Below are positions 1 to 34,524 of a DNA stretch of 64,000 nt, piece by piece (position 1 is the stretch's first letter; every line of letters starts with the position of its first letter). This DNA is from Prunella strophiata (lineage: Eukaryota; Chordata; Aves; Passeriformes; Prunellidae). Below the pieces are notes generated by a model. It saw nothing but the letters and a program-made list of their open reading frames with translations. It ran no database searches and was not told the origin of the DNA. The translations under genes were made by a program, and so were the position numbers. The stretch covers positions 14,672,867-14,736,866 of the forward strand of contig JAZBQD010000018.1 of assembly GCA_036583965.1 (NCBI GenBank). The letters run 5' to 3'.

Positions 1-3000
1 ACCCCACTGCAATTGTAAGTGATGCAGTTGCATGGAGAAAATTAGCATAGAGTATATGGAAAGAAGTAAAATATTTGTTTCTAGGACCAACTAATAGAGG
101 TCCAGAAGGGAAATTTGGAATCCTTTTGTTCAGAAGTTGGTATTTTCATCTAATTGCTTTCCCGACTAGGTCCATGTTTAGGAAAAAAATCTACATTCAA
201 GCAGCAACCCCATATCTCAATATATCATTATATTGTGTTTCAAGAATCAAAGATGTTCCACCTGCACCTCCCCCTCCACTGGAAGATAGCCATTAATTTG
301 TTGTCTGAAAATTTGTGTTTGTCTTTAGTGCAGAGGAATAAAATTGAGAAATAATTCCCGAGACTCTCGCCACGAAACTTCCCTTACCTCTTCTGGCCAG
401 AAGGGGAAGCTAGCGCTATGTGGTTGAGTCACACAGCCCGGATGGATTCCGAGCACATGGGAATTCACCATCTCCATCGAAAATCTGCCCTGTTTGGCCA
501 CGGCAGAGTTTAACTACCTGAGGAACTTAAACATACTGAACATTTATTGAGAGTGTAAAATACAAAAGCCTCTCTGCAAGCATGGGTTCCATCTCGGTTT
601 GGAAAATTACTCAGAGAAGACCAGCAGCAAGTGGCTGTAACCCTCTTTAGGAGTCCCTTACAGCAGGTTTCTGACTTCCCAGCAGGATTTTGCTGCTGCC
701 CTATCTCTGGTCACTGCAGCAAGTCAGGGATCTCTGGGTAACATAAGGCTTACATAGAAATGTCATCTTATTTCCCCACCTATAGCCAGAAACAAAATAC
801 AAAGCAGAATTCTGCTACTTTGTTAAGACACCTGCTCAGAGTATCAGTGGGAAACAAACAAAATTTTACAGGAAACATGAATAGTCACCTTGTTGCATTA
901 ATATTAAACAATTTCTGTTTATTGTTTAGAATGAAGACAAGAAACCTGCAGTACTCGCAGCTCAGATGGATTGTGGTTATAAGCATCCTTCATCCTTTTC
1001 AGAGGATTTACATTTATTTGATGTCTTGCAATTTTAGTATGAAAGGGGATAGACTGAGGGGTTTTCTTTTCTGATCAGCTATTCCATTTCAGTTTCTCAG
1101 TATTAAAAACCCAGCTGTTTATTTGACTTAAGCTAATCTATCAGACATGTTAGATGGCCCTTCCCACAGGGCTATGGAAAGAAATAGCAGCAGTCAGATG
1201 CCAAAAACTGTATCTAGGTCTGTCCAAAATTTCTAGTTTTGTATCTATCTGCATGTCTCTAGTCTGGCTTAGACTCAGGCTTTCTGCCATTTCTGGAAAG
1301 AAACTTCCAGGAACACTTCACTTCTAGGAACTTCCAGGAATGCTCTCTCTAGCTCAGCCAGAGGTAGACTGTTCAATTCATCAGTGGATGAAACATTAAA
1401 TAAATTAACATAGGAAGTCTTGAATACAAGTCTATGTTACACACACACACACCATCCTTTGTCCCTGTTTGCCATTTATTCCAAGAGAACATATCCCTGG
1501 TGCTACTTTCTTCTCATGAAGCAAGATGGATACTAAAACAGATGCTGAGTATGTCAATGAGAGTGCAGTCACCAATAGTGGAGATCTGACAGAAGGACTT
1601 ACAAGCCCATTAGTTTTTAAAAATAATCTAAAAGGATGGAATAAGCAAAAAATTGATAGTGTTGCATTGAAAGTATTCTAGGAGGCCTCCTGTGTTGCAG
1701 TCTCTCCCCATCATCATCCTGTTCTGCTGCTACCTTCTTGTATGGACTTATTCTAAAAAAGACAGAATGAGTGGGGATTGAAAGGTTTAAAACAGCAGTT
1801 ACTTGCAAAATGAGATGTTTCTTGAAGGGGAGGGATATGGATTTTTTCTTCTCGTATTTTATACCAAACACTGAGCTATAAAGAATTTTTTGCTAACATC
1901 AAATCAAAAAATGCAAGAAACTTGCAGCTCAAGTCAGAGCTCTCAGCTCTTACTTCCATGTTTCAGAATCACATGTCAATGACATTTCACCTTCCCAGTG
2001 CTCCTGTTCCAGTGAAGAAAAAGTATGCAGTCATTCAAATCCGTACTTCCTTTAGCTGGTGTTCTGGAAAAACAACATTTCATACATTAAAGTCTCATGA
2101 TCTACCCATCGAGTTGTGGAAAGCATAAAAATTCTGATATCATTTCCTTAGAGTGAATCCATTCTTGTAACTAAGCCTATGAAAAGAATAAAGGTGGCAT
2201 CAACAATCTGTTTTAATGACAGTGTTTGTATCATTTCCAATTACACAAGTAACACTTCTCCAAAGTCATTAGTGCCCTGCCATTATACTGTCACTGCTTC
2301 TTTAGTCTTGCTGCTCAGAGAGCAAAGACTCTGTAGGTTCCTGTTAGGAATATTGATAAGCTTCAGGAAAAGCTCTTTTCCAGATGGTCTTGTATGAGGC
2401 ATTCATACTCCAGCACTCCACACTGATGGTTAAATGCTCACACAGAACACACTCCTGAGCAGAAAGTGAGGTTTGTTACTAGGACAGCAGGTGCAAATCA
2501 ATACATTTTTTAGCTGCAACTCATCTTTAACTACACAGGCATATGGAACAAGAAGAAAGGGGGGAAAATAGTTTTGCCTCTTTTATATTAAATCACTGTC
2601 TCAGTAGGTATGAAAATATATTTGGGTGGCAAAGGCATCCTTAACATCTCTGACAGAATTCAGCTCTTCAAAGTTCAGACCAAGCCCTAAACACTCACAG
2701 CACACAGCAGGAAAGCATCCAATGAGAGCATTAAGAAGACCTTTGCTATTCCTAATATGCATTTTTCTAATCTGTCATTGACAGTCTCCAAGACCACCTC
2801 TCCAAAATCTATCCAGATAACTTGTTAGTGTTTAGTATCTTAACTGCACAAATTTCTTCTCCCTGCCCCCAGTATTAGACTCAATTTTATTCTGTGCAGT
2901 TTAAGACTGCTATTTCTTGTCCTATTCTCTGCAAAGCAGAGAAAAGGAATTTAACTCTTCTTCCTCAGAGTAGCTACCTACACATGCTTCAAAACTTCCA

Positions 3001-6000
3001 GGTTTGACCCTTTCAGTTAATTTTAAAGCACATTTTATTTACCATGATGTTTTAGAACAAAACTTAGTGAGCAGGCAGTTTCCTCGCTTGATTCTGCCAC
3101 CATGCACACAAACACTCCTGCATTAGTTACTGATGACTGCAGTGTCTCAGAGGCTCAGACAACAGGGCAGCAAATAATTCAGCAAAGGTTACTTCTGAAA
3201 ACCCTTTGGTCAGCTTTTCTGGAAGAAGACCACAAATACCTAATGCTAGTTATCTAACCACATACTTTCTTAATTAATGCATTCTAAATAACAAAGACCA
3301 CATTTTAAAGTCTGACCAGTAGAAGAAAACTCTTTTTGTTCCTTGTGATCTAAGAAGAAGATGACAGCACATACTATTTTTTTTTCCATTGAAATAAGAC
3401 AAAATGAAAAAAAAAACCCATCCCAACTTTTGCCTCCTCACTTTAAGGCAACTTTTTTTAAACAGTAACTCTCAGATGCTTCTTGGATAAATGTTTTAAC
3501 TCTTATTTAAACAAGAACAGTGAATATTTAGCAAACAACAGTTTTAAGAGTTTTAGTGTTAAAAGGTATCAGAGAAACAGTCAAAAAAAGAAAGGGCAAG
3601 GACAAAAATAATAGTTTAATCCAAGGGGATAATCTTTGTCAATTAGTTTAACTAATCTTTTCTGAGCACTAATCTGGACATTCCACATGATCAGGAGATA
3701 TAAAATTTAAAATTTTTAGCTCAATTATGGAAGAGTCCTGAGATTAGGCCAACTTTTTCATAGAATCATTGCTCATTCTCACAAGAGCCTTATGAAAGCA
3801 TCATGAAATGAAGAATGCCTCAGGATTCCCAGGAAATCTGATGGAAACTCACTGTATTTCTAGTGGAAGTGACAAGCACTAAAGGCAAGTGCAAAAGACA
3901 ATATAAAATCTATAGATATAATACATAAGTATAAAGTAAAACCCATTTTGTAGAAAGGCAAATTTTAACCAAATAGTAGAAGAAACATTCTAACTACAAA
4001 AGTGATTAATAAGTGGAACAGGGTACATAGGGAAGCTTGCAAAATGCCTTCTAAATTTTACTTTAATCCTCCACAAAGCCCTTCTGACCATCCCACACAC
4101 CCCTGAAAGGATGCACAATGCAGCCAGCCCCTCACCTGACCAGCATTTACCTGCACTTCTGCATGTGCAGAACATGCACAAGGCTCAAATATGCTGCCAA
4201 TGCAGCATTCCTGAAAGAATTTCTCGCAAATCTTTATGCACCCAAAGTGATGTTTTAGTTTCTCAAAGTTATTTTCCCTCCCCTCACAGCCTTCCAGCTT
4301 TTAGACCTGATCCTTTCAGAGGCTGAAATTCATAATTCATCTGAAGAACACAGCATCTGTTCTATTGTGAGATCTCTCCCTGTGGCTGGGTCAGCTTTAG
4401 CCAGAGGGAAACCACATGGAGCAAGTCCCTCCAGATTTTTCCCTTTCCTCCCATAAAACTACAGAAGAATAATTCATTTCAGGGAGGTGGAAGGGAAGAA
4501 AGTGAAGCAGATCTCTGTACTCCCCCTCTGCAGGTATGACGACTTAAATTTCTCACCTGTTTTCATCCAGCTTTCCAGAAAAACAAAACACAAAAACCCA
4601 ACCAAAAGTATTCCTTAAAAGTAGGAATATTATCTTACTGAATGTGCCTTCTCTAATAAAGTGAATTTTAAATTATTTACAATTCTATAATTTGTACCTT
4701 AGTAACAAACCTGCAGTACCAGGTTAACCATCTCAGACTTGTAGTCTGGAAGTTACATTTCTAAAAAAACCCACAAAAAAATAAACAGGATACTTCAAAA
4801 ATGCCCAACAACAGAAATTAAAATACCCCCACACAACTGTTTGTTTTTCCAGGTATACACTAAGTATCTTCTCATGGTATCACATGAACTCATACTCTAC
4901 TTTTTTCAGTAACCAAACTGTGCTCTCCAAACTTCTCTAAGCATGGAGGAAGAAAGGTTGTGGAAAGAGGGAGCAGGCCACAAGCACTGAGAGGCAGGAA
5001 CTTCACAAGGAGCCTTCTGATTCTGCATTTGAAAAACTAAAACCAGACACAGGATATAATCCATAGCCCATAAATTTGAAAATATGGAAATTAAGAGTGG
5101 CTAATTATTACATATGCCCTAAGAGGATATCATCAGTCTTTTGTTGCATTCCATGGTGTTCTTTTGGAGGAAATGAGGCCAGCTTTCACAGACACACTAG
5201 CCAGCACTTAGAAGTACACCACATTCCACCTCTGACAACTGCATATTTAATTTGCTACCTCTTGGGTTTTTACTGCTTACTGTCATCAGAAACTTCAGAT
5301 GACCAGAGAAACCTTGACCCTGCTTCCAGTGGTGCAGGTCCAGCCTTGTTCCTGTGCAAAACACCAAAACCTTCACATGTGCAGGCTTTCACCCACAAGT
5401 GCTGTAGGTAGAACATTTGTGTCTCAGATGGAATCTAGAGAAAAAGAGTTGAATGTGTAAGGCAACATCTGCTGCCCTGCCATTCATCCCACATGTGGAA
5501 GCCAGTCACAACCACGTTTTCCAAACTTGTGTGGCACTGAAAGGTTCCCAGATGGAGATGTTATTTGGGTTAGGCTTTCAGCTATGCTCAGTCTCTTACA
5601 AGGGCTGTTTCCTGTTTATGTGATGGGCAATGTCAGATTTTTCAGGCATTCCAGATACAGTTGTAGAGAGAATGAATTTTAACTGGGCTTCTGGTATACC
5701 CCATCTGTATCAGGCCATGGTAATTCCCAACACAAGGAGACAGAGTAATGTTTTACAAAACACAAGGGGTGACCAGAACATGGACAAAAAAAAAGAGGAA
5801 AGTCCGCATATTCTGCATATCCTTTTATCCACCTTACTATCAAAGGTGCAAGAGCACCCAGACAACTCTGAAACAACAGTGAAATAAGCACCAAATACAA
5901 GAACACTTGTAGTGTGGCCAGATGATCCTTTCCCCCCATTTATCCAACAAAACACTCACATGCAAGACCAGCCTCCATGCACATTCAGCTGCGAAGTTCC

Positions 6001-9000
6001 AGGTCTGACCATGCTTGGGATTGTTCCATGTAATGGCACTGCCACACCCCTGTCACCCCCCCACTGCTGCTGGCACAGAAATGGGCATTTCCTGTACTTT
6101 CTCAGGTGATGGTCAGAAAACTGGCTGTGAACCTTCCCTTGCCACTGTACACACATGGATCTTTCTCCACTGCTTCTGTTGATTACTCACAATATGGATT
6201 CATCTGGGGCTTGTATGGTGCCGAAAGATCCTGTGAGGGAATGGATGGTCCCTTACTCACAGTATGCACTGCCAAGTCAGGGTCCCCTAAACTCGAGGTT
6301 CCCCCCTTGAGGTGACAGCTCAAACTGCTGTACGTGCCCTTGCCAACATCAAGATATCCCAGTGCTTTCCTAAGAGTCTTTTTGAAGCTGGTCAATTTCT
6401 AGAGAGTTTAGTGGTTTCATATTTTGACTGTAAGCTGCTTTCTATCAGTGTTAGATCAAATTCAACCAAAGATCTACCACTTTATCTGTTCAAACTTGCT
6501 CCTGTGACCTAGGGAAATCACAGGGACACCTGAGGCAATGACTGATTCCTGAAAGACCAAGACCAAGTGGGTCAGAAAATGGAATGGCCCCAGTGCCCAG
6601 AAGGTATTCTGAATTGGAGCCATATCAATCATTAGCAGTAGAGGTACAATTTAATTGTACATTTTTAATTACACACTGCAATTAAAAGCTACCCCATGAA
6701 AAGACTATTTACAGAACTCTCTTAGCACAAGATAAAAACCCAATTCCTGGACTTTTGAGTCTCCAGTGCATGCAGATCAAGGTAGCTTCTTTCTGTGCTG
6801 CTTGAGCAAACAGCATGGCCCAAATCCAGCACACAGAGGGATCAGGCTGTGTTTGAGAGGTTTGAAAAGCGTTTGTAGTCAAACCATCGGCTGAATCACG
6901 TTCAAAATGAAGCCATGCTTGGATCCAGTTTCTAAATAGTGCTGTTGCCAACACTATGGCCTATGGTGATTTTGACTTGAGGAGACTGGTCCACAAACTT
7001 GGAGAAATATCTGATGGGACAGCAGCCATCTTTCAGTCTCCACATGTATATCTGAAAACACTCAGGATTACCAATCCCTAAAGTATCAACAGAAGGCAGA
7101 AGTGAGGGGCTCAGAGATGAGACAGACCCTGCTCTCCTGCCAAGAGCCAAGTGCTCCAAAAAAATAGTAAAATGTTACTGCAGCACTATACACATCCAGT
7201 CTCATTCTCCTGCTTGTTCTAAGCTCAGCTCAGTAATGTAAAGGAACAGCAGACCAAGAAGTTCAAAGTTATATTAAGAGAAAGGGGAAGGGAAAGTTAT
7301 GCATACCATTTTTCTTTATAGAAAATAGTGTTTTTACACCTTACAGGGACACTGGGGAAAGCTGCAACAGGAAAATCAGAATATGTTTTACAAAGGCAAG
7401 CAGTGCTCTTCCCAGCACACCTAAGCAAGTGACTGCTCCACATAAACCAAACTCTTTGAGCAAAGAAAGCCTGTAATATAAGTATAGTTCATTTTCTATT
7501 TACTATAGCACACACACTGTAAGTGGCAGTTCTTTATCACTGCTGAGATATCTTAACTCCTGTCTACAATCTGGAGCAAGTGACAGTGCTTACTTCTTCA
7601 AAATTAAACTACAGCAGCCTCCTCTGAGCTTTAGAGATGTAAGAGTCTCAGATGAGCCAGCAGGATCACAAAGAGAACATACAGATTTTTCAATTTATGC
7701 CTTAGCAGCAGGATAAAAAGGAGAAATCACAAGCCAGTTCTTAAGAAAAAATGATCAATCTGTACACATTAGAATGGAAAAACTTAACATTCCTTGAAGA
7801 TGATCAAATCAAATTCCAGACTCTTGGGACTGTTTGTAAAATTTGGGGGTTTGTTTGACATTACTTTTGATTACTTTGGTCACACAAGATCAATTAACAA
7901 CATACACTGAGGATCATTTTTAACTGCAAGGCATTCATCAGACCTTCATAAAAACTGTACCCATTTTGTCCATTCCCCACTCAGCTCTGAAACCACATCA
8001 AGCCCAGTGGATGCTTACATTGTCAATTTTACTGGAGCCACTTCTGTGTTTGCAACAGGCTTTGATCAGGAGGCTGCCTCTCCATCACACCTGCCTCATG
8101 AAAAACAGATCACCACACACCCCAGGGGACACAGCCCTCCCAGCTGAAGGGACTGCAGGTGGGGTGAATGAAACAGGAGCCACCTGTCAGACACCTCAAT
8201 TAGACTGAACAAAAGTGGGGAACCAGAGCCCTCTGCCTCAGCAGCTGCCAGCACATGAAGACACACAGACACATGACCCACAGTGGCACAGGGACAGCAC
8301 CTCCTGGGGATGACAAAAAGCAATTTGCAGAGTTCAAAAAAACAAGGAAAGTCATCCAGAATATAGAAGTCAGTGAGGGGAGCTTAAGGAACACAGAGGA
8401 GAGAACATCCCCTGAAGGACAGCATGGTAAGGGTGTCTTTCTTCACTGAGTTAAGTCAAGGACAGAGAGGACCAGAGGAAAATATGAGCCATTTTCCCTT
8501 CCCTCCTGCACAGAATCACAAATGTATTCAAAAAAATGAACTGCGAGATGAAGCGCGTAAAGAAATATACCACTCCACCAGTGCTGGTGATGGTAGAGTT
8601 ATGTTGTAGATTTAGGCAAGCATCCAGAAAAAGGTGACTGCCAGTTCATGGCCATGAATCACAAATCTCAAGAGCACACTAAGAGGCTACAGTGTGCTTC
8701 ACAGAACAAACCAGCAGCAGTTACTAAAGAGAGCACCAAAACACAGCTAACTTCCAAGCTGTCCATCAAAGGTTTAGAGTGGGACAAGGCAAAGGAAAAG
8801 TCAAGGAGATAGGTCCATATAAATTTCAGACACCTCTGTACTGATTTGTTGTCTTCCAACAATGATACTCACACCTGTATTGCTTAGAGGCTAAAAAAGA
8901 CAACGAGTTGTCTTAAGACAATAAAGGACAATGGCTACAGTAGCAAGAGCAGTGATATAGCAGCAAATGGCTTTAACAAAGCCAACAGCAATACCAGGTT

Positions 9001-9682
9001 AGCAAGCATTAAAAGATCAGGCCCATGATTATGATACAGGAGATGATAAAACATTAATTATTTTTTTCCATACATTCCTAAACCCATACAGGTAAGCAGG
9101 ACTACCTCTCTTAGCCTTCAACAAATCTTTTAAGCATTCACCAGATCCTCCTAAATGATTAAAAAGTCATCTCCACTCAGGAAGAATTATTTGATTTCCA
9201 GTACTTAAAAGCCAAAGCAGAGATTTCAAAACACATTCAGCTCCATGGAATTATTTGTGTTCACATATACTGCTTTTCCTCAATATAGATATCCCTGTCT
9301 TTTCAGTTTCTCCTAACAGAGACTTGTCTTGGCTTTTAAGTAGCATCTTCTGTGTTTAACTCTTGTTCAGGAGATTAAAGGGAGGAAATAAAACCAAATA
9401 AGCAACAGGAACTTACCTGGTTACAGAGCTGACACTGTAGGCTCTGTCCATGTTTTCAGTTCTCAACATTCTCTACTTTTGCGAGTGGTCAGCAAGAAAC
9501 TCTTTTCCTTTTGTTCTTGTCATTGCCTTTAAAAGCCTTCTGACTCCAACTATGCAAAGCAGGGCAAATCAGAAGGAAGACTTCTTCAAAATACTCCAAA
9601 AATTTTCATAACAGCCTGAAGCCAGCAGTTGCTTCCTCACAGGTAACTTCTGTCCTATTGCCTGTGTTTCTGGCTGTTAGTC
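1..9682. other. Intergenic DNA downstream of SMAD1
   Basis: AT-rich sequence with scattered short open frames, none with a recognisable domain or codon-like conservation. An (AC)n run lies at about 1440-1452. No RNA gene, known exon or clear transposon copy was recognised. In human the next gene past SMAD1 is MMAA; I see none of it here. Confidence 0.7.
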
Positions 9683-10252
9683 TGTTGTGGTTTAGCCCCA
9701 GCTGGTAACTAATCACCACTCAGAGGCTGCTCCTTCACTCACCCCAGGTGGGATGGAGGAGAAAATTGAAAAGGTGAAAGTAAGAACACTTGTGGGTTGA
9801 GATAAAGACAGTTTAATAAGCAAAGCAAAGGTTGCACACACAAGCAAAGCAAAACAAGGAATTCATTCACCACTTCCCATGAGCAGGCAGGTGTTCAGCC
9901 ATCTCCAGGAAATCCGGGCACCATCACACATAACTGTAACTTGGGAAGAAACTCCATCACTCCAAACACCCCTCCTTCCTTCTTCCCATTTTACATGCTG
10001 AGCATGACTCCATATGTTACAGGATGTATGTTGGGTCAGCTGGGGTTGGCTGTCCCAGCTGTGTCCTCTCCCAGCTCCTTGTGCACCCCCAGTCTCTTCA
10101 CTGGTGGGGTGGGAGGCAGAAAAAGCCTTGGATCCGTGCAAGCCCTGCTCAGCAGTAAGGAAAACATCCCTGTGTTATCAACACTGTCTCCAGCACAAAT
10201 CCAAAACAGCCCCATACAGTACTGTGAAAAAAAATTAACCCAGACAAAACCA
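9683..10252 (-). mobile_element. Solo LTR of an avian endogenous retrovirus
   Basis: About 570 bp whose sequence I recognise as a multi-copy LTR type of bird genomes, in minus orientation. In that direction it starts near TGGTTTTGTC, has a degenerate TATA-like CATGTAAAAT, an ATTAAA poly(A) signal at about 9816-9811, and ends in AAACCACAACA, giving TG...CA termini. No gag, pol or env coding sequence flanks it, so it is a solo LTR left by recombination. I could not find a convincing target-site duplication, so the outer edges may be a few bases off. It lies about 1.2 kb downstream of the likely SMAD1 poly(A) site, on the same strand. The family name is not given because I cannot verify it. Confidence 0.75.
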
Positions 10253-11145
10253 CCTGAGAGTCTCAGGTGCTACTGCAATCCACTCATCTCATTTAATGAA
10301 GTGCAGCTGAGATACTCTGTGCCATTATATGAAGGTACACTTTTTCCTTGCACCTAAATCTCCACACCACAAGCAAAAAGCTGGATAACAGATAATGAAA
10401 ATATGATGTACCCAGCACTTAAACAGTATTATAGAAAAATTGACAGCAGAAGGAACTCAGAAAAACTGGGATCCTGCATGTCTCACTTAATTCAGATTAC
10501 CACTGAAAGTTTCTGAGGCACTGCAGAGCTACTATTTTCTAATTTTAATCTCTATTTAGGAAAAACAGAGAGGCATTACAGCCCAAACCATAAAAGACAG
10601 CAACATTCAAAGCAGTCACAACAAAAAACTGTCTTTTCTTACTCCAACACTTTTTCAAAGTTTATCAAAACTTGCACAGGATCATCCAAATAGGAAAACA
10701 TCCAAGTAGAAACACTCCTTAAGACTTACATGATGGATGGTTACAGCACTAATTAAAAAAGAAGTCAATACCTCACAGCTGCATTCCATAAAAAGCAATG
10801 AAACTGTTGGGAACAGCTGGGACTTTATGTAGCAGGGGCTGATGATATCAAAAACAAAGACAGTGCCTGAGCAGCAAACAGCATTCTTCCACTTTTTGGT
10901 CATCTCCAAATTTTATTTATTTTTAAGACTTACATTTGTGCTATGACCACTTTTTTATGAAAAAGATATGTCAAACTGAATCTGAAAAGAAACCAAAAAA
11001 CCTCTTCTTGGAATGTAAAAGTAGCAGGTTCTTCTCAATAGGGAACTTGTACATTATGGATTTTTTTTCCCCTGAGCAAGGGGAGAATTTTTAATTTTTT
11101 AATTTAAAAAATGTATACTGAGCCAAGCTGTAGAATTAACTTTAA

Positions 11146-11206
<61 letters not shown>

Positions 11207-11469
11207 GGCATTGGCTCATACTCCAGAAAGGGCTATTACTCATTACAGAGACAGACAGATGCATTCTGTGTCTGGTGAACACACACTGAGCTCTGCTGCT
11301 CAGCCTCCCCTTGCTCCTCCTGAGTTTAGCAGGGCTACTGACCTGTACTAATCATTACGTCTAAGCCCAGCACATCTTCATTTCTAGCTGTTCCTCCTCC
11401 AAGACCAGACCTTTATCTGGTTTGTTAAGAGTCTGCTAAGAAGTGGACGAGACAAGGTTTTAATCAAAT
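10253..11469. other. Intergenic DNA between SMAD1 3' end and the solo LTR
   Basis: AT-rich, with the (CA)n-A46 tract and a further minus-strand AATAAA at 10917-10912 that could end longer SMAD1 transcripts. Nothing else was recognised. Confidence 0.6.
11145..11204 (+). repeat. (CA)n followed by a 46-base poly(A) tract
   Basis: A (CA)7 stretch runs directly into A46 just downstream of the probable SMAD1 poly(A) site. CR1 elements do not end in poly(A), and no retroposed body is recognisable before it, so this is treated as a simple repeat. Confidence 0.9.
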
Positions 11470-11488
11470 GTAAGCAGTAACAACAGGT

Positions 11489-11494
11489 TTTATT
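11489..11494 (-). terminator. Candidate SMAD1 poly(A) signal AATAAA
   Basis: A canonical hexamer on the minus strand about 1.2 kb past the SMAD1 stop, followed within 15 nt by a GT/T-rich element. It is favoured over the hexamer at 12536-12531 because of overall 3' UTR length; both may be used. Confidence 0.5.
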
Positions 11495-12530
11495 CAAAAT
11501 TTCCAGTAAAGAGGACCCACTAGTTTTGGAATAAAAGTACTTGAAAGTACTACAGCTTACATGAATATAAAAGAGCAAAGAGAAGAAAATAAACCAAGAA
11601 AAAAATTAAAAATATATATATATTTTTTACGTTTGAAATAGACCCCCACAGGGATACTGAAGTCCTCCAGACAATTAACAGTTGCTAGGTTTGGCAAAAC
11701 AAGATTCTCTCACAAAATTAAAAGCCTACTTTTGTTACATAAACTGTATAAAACTGCTCAATAGTTAAAGAGCACTCTGTACAAATTCGTCTTGAAATAC
11801 ATAGAGCTACAGCCTTCAAATTGCAGTAATTAATAATTTTGTCCTCTTCATGGGGAAAGAAGCTGCACAATTGCTTTGGGGGAAAAGGAAGAGGCAAAAA
11901 TAGTCAGAACTAATCAAGATGAAGCCACTATGAAAACAAAATGCACAACAAAATTCAGACCTCGGTTTAAACTAACACGCTATGTTTACAATATATTCTA
12001 CATTTCAGCTGTCATCTTTCCCCTCCCACTCCCACCTCCCCCCATTCAAATATTCCTAATTCCTTTATGGTCTAAATCTAATTAATTTCTAAACTTTCAA
12101 ATGCACCATACATACATTTAGCAAAAGAACATACCTAACATTCTTACAGCAGTATGGTCAGGACACAATTTCAGAGACAGCACGCAGTTATTGAGATTAA
12201 GCCTTACGCTTTTGCTTTTTCTTTTAAAGAGAACAGCAATCATCAGTGTAATGTTTCTAGGAAGTACTGAAGAGAGGTTGCAAAAAGCAGACTTGGCCAA
12301 CATCCACTCTTAGCTCCAGAGGACTTGGGGGAAACCAGTGAGTGCTGAATGTAAGGAAGGAGAACCTTAAGAGTGACGGCTGCAGAAAAATCCTTCGGGA
12401 ACTCTGTCCAGCACACTGAGTTTGGCTTTGGCTCTGTTGTCCCTCTTGTACTAAGCCCTGTAAATCAACTCCACGATAGTACATTACAATGTAAACTAAA
12501 ATTCTTTATACCAACAGTATGTCAAAGGGG

Positions 12531-12536
12531 TTTATT
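12531..12536 (-). terminator. Proximal candidate poly(A) signal AATAAA
   Basis: A canonical hexamer in TAAATAAACC context on the minus strand, about 175 nt after the SMAD1 stop. It could yield a short-3'-UTR isoform. Use is not demonstrable from sequence. Confidence 0.35.
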
Positions 12537-12710
12537 TATCTTTGTTTTCTGAACCCAGCAGTTGGTCACAGAAGTCAAGTGTTTTCATGGCTCTTTTCAG
12601 CTGTTGCCAGCTGAGGGGGGGAAAAAAAATAAAAATGTGTGTCTGACTCATACATCTTTCAAGTACATGCAAGGCTCAACTGTTTCCAAAATGCAGGAGC
12701 TTGGGACCTT

Positions 12711-34524
<21,814 letters not shown>

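Larger units (their letters stand above)
11470..12710 (-). other. SMAD1: SMAD1 3' UTR (3' end inferred)
   Basis: AT-rich non-coding sequence follows the stop codon. An AATAAA lies at 12536-12531, only about 175 nt past the stop. Another lies at 11494-11489, followed by a T/GT-rich stretch (CCTGTTGTTACTG), which would give a 3' UTR of about 1.24 kb. The distal signal is my preferred end. A further AATAAA at 10917-10912 could serve longer forms. The exact cleavage site cannot be fixed from sequence alone. Confidence 0.55.
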
